From an uncultured Mycoplasmatota bacterium (lineage in GTDB: Bacteria > Bacillota_I > Bacilli_A > RF39 > UBA660): a stretch of 46,436 nucleotides of DNA. How positions within the stretch are numbered: position 1 is the first letter of the stretch; the number at the start of each line of letters is the position of its first letter. The translations under genes and the position numbers were made by a program. The notes under the pieces were generated by a model. That model searched no databases. It saw only the letters and a program-made list of their open reading frames with translations, and had not been told where the DNA came from. Positions 1 to 8,455 of this stretch are shown piece after piece. The stretch spans positions 1 through 46,436 of the forward strand of contig CAMLWC010000006.1 in assembly GCA_946488855.1 (NCBI GenBank), in the 5' to 3' direction.

Positions 1-7
1 ACATCGG

Positions 8-51
8 GACATTTTCGCAAGTTAATACTTAAGACATTATCACAAATTAAT
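8..51. repeat. Tandem 19-bp motif at left edge, possible IS end
   Basis: Two imperfect copies of a 19-nt motif (GACATTTTCGCAAGTTAAT and GACATTATCACAAATTAAT, 16 of 19 identical) lie 25 nt apart at the extreme left edge. Repeated transposase-binding motifs of this kind are typical of insertion-sequence termini. No transposase is visible because the window starts here, so the assignment is inference. The motif could also be an operator upstream of rpmB. Confidence 0.35.
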
Positions 52-82
52 CATATATTTTGTATATTTTTTGAAGAAATAT

Positions 83-111
83 TTGACTTATTTAAAATAA
101 TATAGTAAAAT
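83..111 (+). promoter_or_regulatory. Promoter of rpmB
   Basis: A -35 box TTGACT is followed by a 17-nt spacer and a -10 box TAAAAT. A strong GGAGG Shine-Dalgarno and the rpmB start lie downstream with a leader of about 25 nt. This is the clearest -35/-10 pair in the window. Confidence 0.6.
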
Positions 112-141
112 GTAATAGCGAAGAAAACAAGGAGGAATAAT

Positions 142-312
142 ATGGCAAAGAAAATAACAAGTAAAAAACCTTTATCAGGTAATTTAAGATCACATTCTTG
201 TAAAGCAACTAAACATTCTAGAAAACCAAATTTACAAAAAGTAACATTAGATAATGGTCAAACAGTAAGAATGAGCGCTAGAGAATTAAGAACATTAAAT
301 AAAGCAGCTTAA
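142..312 (+). CDS. rpmB: 50S ribosomal protein L28
   Basis: This 56-residue ORF is absent from the supplied track. It reads MAKKITSKKPLSGNLRSHS and ends SARELRTLNKAA. The 'KKPLSGN.RSH' start, central 'KPNLQKV' and terminal 'SAR.L' pattern are those of bacterial L28, a structural protein of the large ribosomal subunit. Its length is near the family norm of about 60. A GGAGG Shine-Dalgarno lies 6 nt before ATG, a good promoter lies upstream, and a hairpin terminator follows the stop. It is therefore a single-gene transcript, convergent with the neighbouring secreted-protein gene. Confidence 0.93.
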   Translation: MAKKITSKKPLSGNLRSHSCKATKHSRKPNLQKVTLDNGQTVRMSARELRTLNKAA

Positions 313-333
313 TACCAATTTTGGTATTTTTTT
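311..333 (+). terminator. Rho-independent terminator of rpmB
   Basis: An AATACCAA/TTGGTATT hairpin is followed by a run of T directly after the rpmB stop codon. Confidence 0.75.
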
Positions 334-341
334 ATTGAAAA

Positions 342-374
342 AAGTATCGGTTAATTTAAACCAATACTTTTTTA
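342..374 (-). terminator. Terminator of the large secreted-protein gene
   Basis: On the minus strand, AAAGTATTGGTT and AACCGATACTTTTTT form a stem around an AT loop followed by T residues. It overlaps the stop codon of the upstream minus-strand gene. Confidence 0.65.
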
Positions 375-3300
375 ATATCTACATGCATCAAAATTATCTG
401 GGTCATTATATGTTCTATATTTATCATCAACACAAACTCCAGGTTGATTTTTAGCATTTGTAATATCAATTAAATATGTTAAATAATCACTTATACAATT
501 TCTTCCTGTACCTTCATTACATTTAAAATCAAATGTTTTACCACTATAACTTCCATAATAATCAGCATATGAATTGTTATCATTATATCTTCTTATTTCT
601 TTAATTGTTGAAGGAGTTAATATAAATGTATACATAGGCTCTTCTGAATAAATTTCATGACTTTCAACACCTCTATTATTAAGTATATAATCTTGAACAT
701 TTTGATTAGTATTTGAACAATCAGAACGTTCTGAATCTCCAATGCACCAATTGCTACCAGTATTTCTACCATTTGCATCTATATCTGGAAAAGGATTATA
801 TAAATCAATTGGTCTATATATTAAATTAATATCACCTTTTTTTGAACCGTCTCCCCCACCCCCAGGATTGTCTGGATTGTCTGGAATTAATTCAGAAACA
901 ACTTCAAATTGACATTGCCATTCACCATACTTTTCTGCATCGACTGCATCTAATATTGTATCAACATCAGTTTTCTTATCAGGTAGCTTATTTCCTAAAT
1001 TTTCATAAGTTATTGATAATTCGCCATTACCATATTCTTTGCCATATAAGCCATCAGGTGTTTTATATTCAACTGGAAAATTACTGTAACCTAAATATAT
1101 ATAATTGAAAGATTTACCTTCAGAAATATATTGAGACTTAAGTGTTTCAAATTGATCAGCATTAAATGATGTATGCCCATCTTTATTTATATATTCATAT
1201 ATACCATCAGGAATATTAAATTCAACATTAGCTCCTTTACTCATTTCAACTTTTGTACACTTCTTAATGTTTAAATTTTGTCTAATACAACTATCACCAG
1301 TTCCAATTTCACAGCTCAACATTATAATATTTGTATCATTACTTTTATTTTTTGAACAATCATAATTAATATTATTACAATTTAACGAACAATTATTATC
1401 ATTGCATTCTAAATCACATGATTTTATTGTTCCATCAACAAATGTACAATTTTCCTTTGAATCACATGTTATATCAATATTTTCTTTTTCATTGCAACTA
1501 ATAAGTACTTCTACTCCACCACTAAATGTTTGGCAGTCATTAGTTTCTTTTTTTTCAGTATAAGTTATATTTTTATCCATTTCTTGATCAACACTATATA
1601 TTCCTGCTGTTCCATTAATCGTATAATTATATTTTATAATTGCACTTGGATTTACGGTATATAGCCATTGATCCCAAGATGATCCCTCACCAGATGCAGA
1701 ATTCATAGAACTAATCCAGCTGGATCCTCTATCTTCATTATAACACTTTTTCATTTGATCATATATTTTCTTAGAATCGTTCTTAATTTTATTATATTCT
1801 TCTAATTTTCCAGCAACATCAAATGTAACACCAGATTTTTGACAAGTTTTACTTACTTTAACTTTTTCAACATAAGTTCCATTTTCCTTACTACCATATG
1901 CCGGACTACTATAACTATAATTATATCCTGTAAAATAACATGTTTCTGGTTCTTCCTTTGTACCACAATCATAAGAACATTTATGTGTTGTTTCTTTATA
2001 ACTTGCAGCTTGATCTCGTTCAGACAAATATTCATTAAAAGCAAGTTCTATTTCATTATTTTTATTTTTTAAATCTTCGGTAAATTTGTCCCATTCAATT
2101 GATTTAGTTTTACAAGTTCTACTACCACTAACACTATGATCATTCCAAATAAAGTGTTGACCAGCAGTAACTTGAATTGTTTCTGAATTAAAACCTCCTG
2201 TTAAATTTTCGATACAATAAACTTCACAATATGGAGAACTAATGTTACTATCAAAATATGTTAACTTGCTACTATCACTATGATCTGACCATTTATGTTG
2301 ACTAATATCATAACTAGCACCTTCATCACTAAATACACAGTATTTCCAATAATCTTCACTATTTAATTCTTCAGATGAATCATTATAAAATACATTTTCC
2401 CCATTAATACACGTTCCAACATTATATCTTGGAGTACAATTATATTTTTTAACAACTTCTACATCACTTGGAAAACATCCTGCATCTATATAACTACCAA
2501 GATTCCAGTTTGGTGCATATTTATCAGAATTATCATTGTAATATTCGAAACATCTATCATATAAATCACTGTTAGAATTAACAAATTCTGTAGTAAAATC
2601 ATCATCAGGATACAAAGGTAACTGTCTGCACTGCTCAAGTATTTCATTACTTTCATCAAGTCGATCAATGTAGTCATAATAACATTTTCTTTTGCATCTT
2701 GATCCCTGAATACCACCAACATAACTATCATTAGGGCAATTATTAAGACACCTAGATAATTCCCTTGAAGCAGAAATATCTCTCATATCATCAAAATTTA
2801 CTTCTTCACAGCTTGATTTTATATATCCACATCCTAAACTTTCATATTTTCCATAATCCCAAGTAGTTACTGGTCCAACAGAATCAGGATTAGTAATTTC
2901 TATTATTTTTACTTGATTTTTTATATTATCAACAAATGTTTTGAATAATTCTTGTTTTTGATCAAAAATTGTCATTATATTTCCTTTTTGTAATTTATAT
3001 ATTTCTTTTCCAGTAGATGTTTTATATGTGTCATATGCACCATAGCAAGTACATTCATTAATATACCAAGTTTTGTCAGCAATTTTTTGTTCTCCATTAT
3101 ATGTATATTTTATTCCGTTTGCAACTTCTGGCAATGCGTAAATACCAGCTAATCCACCTTTTTTATATGCATTATCTATTTTACTCATAAATCCATTATA
3201 ATCTGACATACCATTATTTACTCTTTCACAACTTAAATCATTTTTTAAAAGATCACGAAAATAAATTAACCCCACACCAACACCTTTGTTTGAATTAGGA

Positions 3301-4229
3301 TAACCATTTTTAAATTTTTTTGTTGATGAACATATTTGATTAATTGTAGAACTTCCTGTAGATGATGCAACTTCTGTATCAGGATTAACATATACCAATT
3401 TCCCTTCAAAGTAACTTCCTGCTGACACACCTGGAGCATCAGGATACTTTCTTGCTATATCACCTGTAGTCATAGCAGAACATGGCATCTTTCTACCAAC
3501 AACAGAAGTAATATTTGATCTAAGCATTCCCGCATAATCTAATTTTGCTAATTCATAATTAGTTCCTAAATAAGTATTATAATTATATCTAAGCATTGTT
3601 ATTGGTTCAACAACAATCCATAAATCATTTAACAAATCTGGATTACCAGCCATGTCCAAAATTTGCTCTTCTGAAAGACCAAATAATAAATTTAATAATC
3701 TAATTGTTCTATCATCAGATATTGGCAATTTTTCAGTATCTGCCCATTGCCATATATCATCAATATTCCAATTTGATAAATAACTTTGAACTGGAATATT
3801 CAAATGTGAAAAATAACTAGAAACTGCTGAAGCAACTCCTAAGCGGCCGTTTTTCCAAGGACTTCCAGACCAATTTTTTTCAGTTTGAACATATACGTTA
3901 CACTTTCCCATTTCATATTGAACTTTATTGCAATTTGAACCTAATACAATAAAATTTCCATAATCTGTTAAAAGTCTATAATGATCATTATCGGCAACTA
4001 TATTATATGTTTGACCAACAGAAGTTCCATCCGTTTTCATTAATGAAACACGCATACCACGCATTGATTTTCCAACTTTTGAATTGTATTGTGGCCAACA
4101 ACTATGTTTCGTACACACATTTGAAACATTTGATGGCAAACTTTCAATATCTGTATAAGCATTTACAAAAGAGGGCCATAAAATAAAATTTATTAAAGTA
4201 AAAATTAAAAACAATTTACTTTTTCTCAT
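372..4229 (-). CDS. Large cysteine-rich secreted protein of unknown function
   Basis: This is a protein of about 1285 residues with an N-terminal signal peptide (MRKSKLF, a hydrophobic core, then a likely cleavage after 'FVNA'). The mature chain is unusually rich in Cys, Asn, Ser, Tyr and Asp. Cysteines are densest in the middle and around a 'CDLECNDNNCSLNC' stretch, which suggests many disulfides in an exported protein. There is no LPXTG motif, C-terminal membrane anchor or recognisable catalytic domain. I moved the start from the track's 4247 to the ATG at 4229, which has an AGGTGAT Shine-Dalgarno and is followed immediately by the signal peptide. A -10 TGATATAAT lies upstream and a terminator overlaps the stop, so it is probably monocistronic. 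I do not recognise the family. A surface or extracellular binding role is inference only. Confidence 0.85.
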   Translation of the reverse strand: MRKSKLFLIFTLINFILWPSFVNAYTDIESLPSNVSNVCTKHSCWPQYNSKVGKSMRGMRVSLMKTDGTSVGQTYNIVADNDHYRLLTDYGNFIVLGSNCNKVQYEMGKCNVYVQTEKNWSGSPWKNGRLGVASAVSSYFSHLNIPVQSYLSNWNIDDIWQWADTEKLPISDDRTIRLLNLLFGLSEEQILDMAGNPDLLNDLWIVVEPITMLRYNYNTYLGTNYELAKLDYAGMLRSNITSVVGRKMPCSAMTTGDIARKYPDAPGVSAGSYFEGKLVYVNPDTEVASSTGSSTINQICSSTKKFKNGYPNSNKGVGVGLIYFRDLLKNDLSCERVNNGMSDYNGFMSKIDNAYKKGGLAGIYALPEVANGIKYTYNGEQKIADKTWYINECTCYGAYDTYKTSTGKEIYKLQKGNIMTIFDQKQELFKTFVDNIKNQVKIIEITNPDSVGPVTTWDYGKYESLGCGYIKSSCEEVNFDDMRDISASRELSRCLNNCPNDSYVGGIQGSRCKRKCYYDYIDRLDESNEILEQCRQLPLYPDDDFTTEFVNSNSDLYDRCFEYYNDNSDKYAPNWNLGSYIDAGCFPSDVEVVKKYNCTPRYNVGTCINGENVFYNDSSEELNSEDYWKYCVFSDEGASYDISQHKWSDHSDSSKLTYFDSNISSPYCEVYCIENLTGGFNSETIQVTAGQHFIWNDHSVSGSRTCKTKSIEWDKFTEDLKNKNNEIELAFNEYLSERDQAASYKETTHKCSYDCGTKEEPETCYFTGYNYSYSSPAYGSKENGTYVEKVKVSKTCQKSGVTFDVAGKLEEYNKIKNDSKKIYDQMKKCYNEDRGSSWISSMNSASGEGSSWDQWLYTVNPSAIIKYNYTINGTAGIYSVDQEMDKNITYTEKKETNDCQTFSGGVEVLISCNEKENIDITCDSKENCTFVDGTIKSCDLECNDNNCSLNCNNINYDCSKNKSNDTNIIMLSCEIGTGDSCIRQNLNIKKCTKVEMSKGANVEFNIPDGIYEYINKDGHTSFNADQFETLKSQYISEGKSFNYIYLGYSNFPVEYKTPDGLYGKEYGNGELSITYENLGNKLPDKKTDVDTILDAVDAEKYGEWQCQFEVVSELIPDNPDNPGGGGDGSKKGDINLIYRPIDLYNPFPDIDANGRNTGSNWCIGDSERSDCSNTNQNVQDYILNNRGVESHEIYSEEPMYTFILTPSTIKEIRRYNDNNSYADYYGSYSGKTFDFKCNEGTGRNCISDYLTYLIDITNAKNQPGVCVDDKYRTYNDPDNFDACRY

Positions 4230-4287
4230 AACATCACCTATCATCAAGTAACATTATATCAAATAAATTAAAAATAGTAAATTGTTT

Positions 4288-4716
4288 TTATCTTCTTTTT
4301 GATATTTGTTCATCATCTATATAATACATATTCAAACTGTTTTTCAATTCTTTTTCAATTATACCCATTTTTTTATTTAGTAACTCCATATATTTTTCAT
4401 CTAAATAAATAGAGTATTTTTCTTTTATTACTTTTTTATATCTTTCCAAATCACCTAATGCAATTCTTGTATCATCATCATTATCACCATCTAAATTTTC
4501 AATGATTATTTTCAAATAAAAATCTAGTCTATTTTTTATTTTTCTTTTAATTATTTTTTCAATTAATGAGGGTTTTATTACAATCATTTCATTTACTTTT
4601 ATACCATCATATTGATAATTATTTTTAGGATTTAACTTATAACCATTTAACTTATCATAGTTAACTAAAACCACTTCACCATTATAATTTTTTTTCGATA
4701 TTAAATATTGTCTCAT
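4288..4716 (-). CDS. Hypothetical protein downstream of trmD
   Basis: This is a 142-residue charged, Lys/Ile/Asn-rich protein with no signal peptide or membrane segment. The N-terminal half is probably beta-rich and the rest looks helical ('RKIKNRLDFYLKIIIENL', then an acidic DGDNDDDT turn). It begins one base after the trmD stop, with a GGAAG Shine-Dalgarno inside the end of trmD. It is therefore almost certainly the last gene of the rimM-trmD operon. I do not recognise a family. Its position hints at an RNA or translation link but proves nothing. Confidence 0.75.
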   Translation of the reverse strand: MRQYLISKKNYNGEVVLVNYDKLNGYKLNPKNNYQYDGIKVNEMIVIKPSLIEKIIKRKIKNRLDFYLKIIIENLDGDNDDDTRIALGDLERYKKVIKEKYSIYLDEKYMELLNKKMGIIEKELKNSLNMYYIDDEQISKRR

Positions 4717-4717
4717 A

Positions 4718-5386
4718 TTAATCTTCCCCCAATAAATCTGGTCTACGTTCCTTGGTTTTTTTTAAACTTTGTTCATAACGCCATTTTTTAATATTTTCAT
4801 GATGTCCTGACAATAACACATCAGGAACTTTCATTCCATTATAATCGGCAGGTCTAGTATAAACAGGATAATCTAGTAAATTATTATTAAATGAATCATT
4901 TAAGTGTGAATTAGTAGCTATTACGCCATCTATTAATCTTACAACACTATCAGTTACTACCATACTAGCTAATTCACCACCTGTTAGAATAAAATCTCCA
5001 ATAGACAACTCTAAATCTGCTAACATTCTAATTCTTTCATCAAATCCTTCATAATGCCCACATATGATAATTAAATGTTTTTTATTTTTCAATTCATAAG
5101 CTTTTTTTTGATTGTATTTAACTCCTTGTGGTGTCATTAAAATAACATATGAATCTTCAGTTTTTAAATTATTAACAGCATCAAATATTGGCTGAGGCAT
5201 TAAAACCATTCCTTCTCCTCCACCAAACGGATAATCATCAACTTTTTTATGAGGATCTGTAGAATAATCCCTTATATTATGAATATTTATAACCACTTTA
5301 TTATCTATTATTGCCCTTTTAATAATTGATTCAGTTAAAAAATTATCAAACATATGAGGAAATAGTGTTAAAATATCAATTTTCAT
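4718..5386 (-). CDS. trmD: tRNA (guanine37-N1)-methyltransferase TrmD
   Basis: TrmD transfers a methyl group from S-adenosylmethionine to N1 of G37 next to the anticodon, preventing +1 frameshifting. The 222-residue protein has the family hallmarks: start '[13 protein letters not shown]', '[10 protein letters not shown]', the knot segment '[18 protein letters not shown]', and '[21 protein letters not shown]' in the C-terminal half. The SAM-binding trefoil knot is therefore complete. The start overlaps the end of rimM by 11 nt, indicating translational coupling. The length is slightly below the usual 240, with a short C-terminus. Confidence 0.97.
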   Translation of the reverse strand: MKIDILTLFPHMFDNFLTESIIKRAIIDNKVVINIHNIRDYSTDPHKKVDDYPFGGGEGMVLMPQPIFDAVNNLKTEDSYVILMTPQGVKYNQKKAYELKNKKHLIIICGHYEGFDERIRMLADLELSIGDFILTGGELASMVVTDSVVRLIDGVIATNSHLNDSFNNNLLDYPVYTRPADYNGMKVPDVLLSGHHENIKKWRYEQSLKKTKERRPDLLGED

Positions 5387-5861
5387 CTAATAATCCTTCT
5401 ATTACATTAATATTTAATATTTTTTTATCTAAATCAATATTTTTAATAAATTCATCTACAAAAGGTATTAAATAATTTTTACTTCTATTTTTAACTACTA
5501 ATATTTCCTGCTTATTTTTAATTATACTAGTTACTTTTCCAATTAATTTTTCATCATCATAAACTTTCAACCCTATTATATCTTCATCAACATATCCATC
5601 AATAACTAATTCTTCTCTTTTAACAAAGACTTCATCACCTTTAAAAATAATTGCATCGTTTATATTATCAATACCATTAAATTTAACCATATCATAATTT
5701 TTATGTTTTCGATAGCTATCTATTATAACTTTTTGCTTTCTTTTACCTAAATAAAGTTTATTACCTTCAAAAAAAACTTTATCTTTATACTTAAAATCAG
5801 ATACAATTCTTAATTCACCCTTAATTCCATGTGTATTTACTATTTCACCAACATAAACCAT
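5376..5861 (-). CDS. rimM: Ribosome maturation factor RimM
   Basis: RimM binds ribosomal protein S19 and helps mature the 30S head. The 161-residue protein has the typical '[16 protein letters not shown]' opening of the N-terminal RimM domain. It ends with a PRC-barrel domain carrying the expected '[13 protein letters not shown]' and 'I.VIEGLLDE' motifs. It overlaps trmD, the classical rimM-trmD pairing, but rpsP and ffh are not adjacent as they often are elsewhere. The gene upstream is a SpoU methyltransferase, 8 nt away, so three RNA-related genes appear co-transcribed. Confidence 0.95.
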   Translation of the reverse strand: MVYVGEIVNTHGIKGELRIVSDFKYKDKVFFEGNKLYLGKRKQKVIIDSYRKHKNYDMVKFNGIDNINDAIIFKGDEVFVKREELVIDGYVDEDIIGLKVYDDEKLIGKVTSIIKNKQEILVVKNRSKNYLIPFVDEFIKNIDLDKKILNINVIEGLLDEN

Positions 5862-5869
5862 AAAAATCC

Positions 5870-6595
5870 CTACTTATCTAATTCATATAAAATAATACTA
5901 GTCGCTACACCGACATTTAAACTTTCACATTTATCATTCATATCAATATATATAAATTCATCACAAAATTCACTACTTAATTCACTGATGCCATTTCCTT
6001 CATTGCCCATTATTATAACAAATTTAGAAACTTTTTCAAGAGTTTTTAAACTTTTCCCATGAGTTACTTTTGTTCCATATATCTTATATCCATCACTTTT
6101 TAATTTTGGACCAAATTCATTAATATCAGATATAACTATATTCAAATGAAATATCAATCCTTGAGTTGCTCTAATAACTTTAGAATTATATAAATCAACA
6201 CAATCTCTACTTAAAATTAACGTATCAATATTAAAAGCAACACAACTTCTAATAATTGTACCTAAATTACCTGGATCTTGAATACAATCTAAATAAACTA
6301 TTCGATTTCCCTTAATAACTCCTTCTTTTTTATTACAAATTCCTATTACATTAGTAGGAGTTTCTAATTCACTTAAATAGTTTTTAACATTATTTGTCAT
6401 ATAGTATGTCATTACATCTAATGGTAGTAATTCATTTTCTTCTAATAGCATTTCTTTTAAATATCCTGTTTTATATGCTTCTAAAACTAAATGCTTACCT
6501 TCAACCAAAAACATATTTTTTTTATCACGATATTTTTTATTATGTAATTTTTTTAAATCTTTAATTTTATTATTATCAATAGAACTATATAACAT
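5870..6595 (-). CDS. TrmH/SpoU-family RNA 2'-O-ribose methyltransferase
   Basis: This SPOUT-class enzyme probably 2'-O-methylates 23S rRNA, as RlmB and TsnR relatives do. The N-terminal substrate-binding part contains 'KNMFLVEGKHLVLEA'. The catalytic domain carries all three family motifs: 'CIQDPGNLGTIIRS', 'IMGNEGNGIS' and 'CESLNVGVATSIILYEL'. I chose the ATG at 6595 because it is preceded by GGTGATTATT and gives the usual 'MLYSSIDNNKIK' start; the track's longer N-terminus is hydrophobic and lacks a ribosome site. Its own -10 (TGATATTAT) suggests it is the first gene of the rimM-trmD operon. The exact target nucleotide cannot be told. Confidence 0.9.
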   Translation of the reverse strand: MLYSSIDNNKIKDLKKLHNKKYRDKKNMFLVEGKHLVLEAYKTGYLKEMLLEENELLPLDVMTYYMTNNVKNYLSELETPTNVIGICNKKEGVIKGNRIVYLDCIQDPGNLGTIIRSCVAFNIDTLILSRDCVDLYNSKVIRATQGLIFHLNIVISDINEFGPKLKSDGYKIYGTKVTHGKSLKTLEKVSKFVIIMGNEGNGISELSSEFCDEFIYIDMNDKCESLNVGVATSIILYELDK

Positions 6596-6620
6596 AATAA
6601 TCACCTTAATAATAATATCA

Positions 6621-6657
6621 AAAATAAGCAAAAAAGTAAATTATTTTTGCTTATTTT
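6621..6657 (-). terminator. Terminator of the pilin-like gene
   Basis: AAATAAGCAAAAA pairs with TTTTTTGCTTATTT on the minus strand and runs into T residues, about 40 nt after the stop of the pilin-like gene. Confidence 0.75.
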
Positions 6658-6698
6658 AAAACAACTTATTATATATTTGTTAGTAAAATATTATATTT

Positions 6699-8444
6699 TT
6701 AAATCTGATATGGATTACTCCAAGTACCATTACCTCTGGTAATGGTGACATCAGAGTTAACAACTATAACTGCACGAAGGCCATTCGCGATGGACACACC
6801 AGAGTTGTAGGCATCACCATAGTCGTACACGCGCCAAGCGAGAGAACTACTTGTATATGGTGTCATTGTCCAATAACTTTTTGCATTATTATAACTACTT
6901 GTACCATTATATCCATTAGTCAATATACTACTGCTTTGACTTGATAACATTTCTCCTACTCTTATTAATCCAACTGTTGCTTGTATACTTCTTGTTGGAT
7001 TTTCTTCATTCAATGATATTGTATAATTTTGTCCATAATCAAAATTATTTTGATACCAAGTATAGTTACTTACTAATTTTGATTTTTCTGTTTCACTATT
7101 ATTTGTTAGCCAATTTAATACATCTCCATTTAATTTTTGTCCTATTCCTGTTGTTGTTGAAAATGTATTATTTGAACCATATGACATATTATATATTGTT
7201 CCAGATATCTCCTCATAGTATCCATCTAGTATTAATTTTGTATTGCCAGTACTATCTTTATCTACTACACGATATTTTCTTCCAGCAAACAATACATATT
7301 CGCCACTTATTGTTTTTTCATTTAATTTTCCTGTTACTTCCACATTTTTATCTTCGTTTAAAATATATGGCCCGGATTGACTGCTCCAAGTTGCTCCTAG
7401 AGTACCATTACCTCCGGTAATGGTGACATTAGAGTTGACATTTATAACTGCACGAAGCCCATTCGTGAGGAACACATCATCGTTGTAGGCATTACCATTG
7501 CTGTTCACGTACCAAGCGTTAGAACTACTATATGGTGTCATTGTCCATTGCCATTGTCCTATGTTTAAATACGAACTGCTTCCTCCTGCTAGATTATATT
7601 CATCTAGTGTCATTAAGCCTACTTTTGATTTTTCAGTTGATAAATTACTTGCACAAGTAGTTCTTGCACTTGAATTACTAGTAGTTGTTTCACTACACCA
7701 AGTTTCTTCTTCTATGATATTATTTCCTTTTAATCTGGAATAAAAATAATTATTTAACCAATCTTTGGCATAACTTTCATCCCAATTCTCAGCAGTGTTA
7801 TCTGCTCCCCAAGGTATTGATGTTATAGGTTCGTCAGTTATTAATCTTACTGTTCCATCTGAATTTATTCCCATTATTCGCCATAAAAACCCTGAATACC
7901 ATAGTGAATTATTAGTTGAATTTTCTTTTATATAACATCCGCCCATATATTGATATGTTGTTCCATCTGTTTTACAAGAATCATTTGAATACACCAATTC
8001 TTTAGCTTTTTCTATTATTGGATCACCTACTAATGCTATTTCATCACCACATTCTTCATCATCCATTGCAAATTGATTATTTGAGCATAATGTAAATTTA
8101 TGATTATTACTTTCAATCACTAATTCTGTTAATTTGCTTCCATTATATTTTATACTTGTTATTTCAGCATTACCTAAATTAACCATTGTTTGTACATCAT
8201 CAACATCCATATCTGATGTACATATTTTTGCATAACTATTATCTAATTGATATTTTACATCCTCTGTTGCACAATAGTTATTTATTCCACCTAATATCAT
8301 TTGAGCTTCTGACTTACCAGCAGATATCTTAGCATCCTCAATTACATTTAATATAATTGGTGTAGCAATAAGAGCTACTATGGCTAGTATAATAATTACT
8401 GCTAATAACTCAATCAAAGTAAAAGCATTTTTTATTTTCTTCAT
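6699..8444 (-). CDS. Pilin-like surface protein with two lectin-like variable domains
   Basis: The 581-residue protein begins with a type IV prepilin signal (KKIKNAFTLIELLAVIIILAIV), cut before Phe by a prepilin peptidase. Ala, not Gly, stands at -1. A ComGC/type II pseudopilin-like stalk reaches to about residue 150. Two related C-terminal domains follow, at about 175-370 ('WRIMGINSDGTVRLIT') and 385-581 ('KYRVVDKDSTGNTKLIL'). Each ends in a 'WTMTPY...GLRAVI.VNS.VTIT' segment resembling C-type-lectin/DUF6273 modules that serve as targets in diversity-generating retroelements. The two end segments show adenine-biased divergence, NNC-rich codons and a shared hairpin (see repeats and findings). 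It lies 11 nt behind an Hpt-REC gene, so the two are probably co-transcribed. No pilus assembly ATPase or prepilin peptidase is in the window. Confidence 0.88.
   Translation of the reverse strand: MKKIKNAFTLIELLAVIIILAIVALIATPIILNVIEDAKISAGKSEAQMILGGINNYCATEDVKYQLDNSYAKICTSDMDVDDVQTMVNLGNAEITSIKYNGSKLTELVIESNNHKFTLCSNNQFAMDDEECGDEIALVGDPIIEKAKELVYSNDSCKTDGTTYQYMGGCYIKENSTNNSLWYSGFLWRIMGINSDGTVRLITDEPITSIPWGADNTAENWDESYAKDWLNNYFYSRLKGNNIIEEETWCSETTTSNSSARTTCASNLSTEKSKVGLMTLDEYNLAGGSSSYLNIGQWQWTMTPYSSSNAWYVNSNGNAYNDDVFLTNGLRAVINVNSNVTITGGNGTLGATWSSQSGPYILNEDKNVEVTGKLNEKTISGEYVLFAGRKYRVVDKDSTGNTKLILDGYYEEISGTIYNMSYGSNNTFSTTTGIGQKLNGDVLNWLTNNSETEKSKLVSNYTWYQNNFDYGQNYTISLNEENPTRSIQATVGLIRVGEMLSSQSSSILTNGYNGTSSYNNAKSYWTMTPYTSSSLAWRVYDYGDAYNSGVSIANGLRAVIVVNSDVTITRGNGTWSNPYQI
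6726..6872 (-). repeat. Candidate DGR variable repeat A (C-terminal domain)
   Basis: This 147-bp segment is paralogous to the one at 7404-7547. It encodes 'WTMTPYTSSSLAWRVYDYG' onward. It is rich in CGC, TAC, GAC, GCC, TCC, ATC and GCG codons that are rare elsewhere in the window. Its 3' end on the coding strand is a perfect hairpin, ACCATTACC-AGA-GGTAATGGT, at 6726-6746. Differences from copy B fall mostly at adenines. The DGR reading is inference from this pattern. Confidence 0.7.
7404..7547 (-). repeat. Candidate DGR variable repeat B (first lectin-like domain)
   Basis: This 144-bp segment encodes 'WTMTPYSSSNAWYVNSNG' onward. It retains more AAC/AAT codons than copy A, as expected of a version closer to an adenine-rich template. 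It ends in the same 9-bp-stem hairpin, ACCATTACC-GGA-GGTAATGGT (7404-7424); only one loop base differs from copy A. It has one codon fewer than A after 'PY'. Confidence 0.7.
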
Positions 8445-8455
8445 ATATTTACTCT

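Noticed and set aside
842-2731. ORFs overlapping the large secreted-protein gene in other frames
   Set aside because: They have no ribosome sites or family motifs. The long minus-strand frame with a signal peptide explains the region.
6941-7743. Plus-strand ORFs opposite the pilin-like gene
   Set aside because: They are Leu/Tyr/His-rich antisense shadows without ribosome sites. The minus strand has clear domain content.
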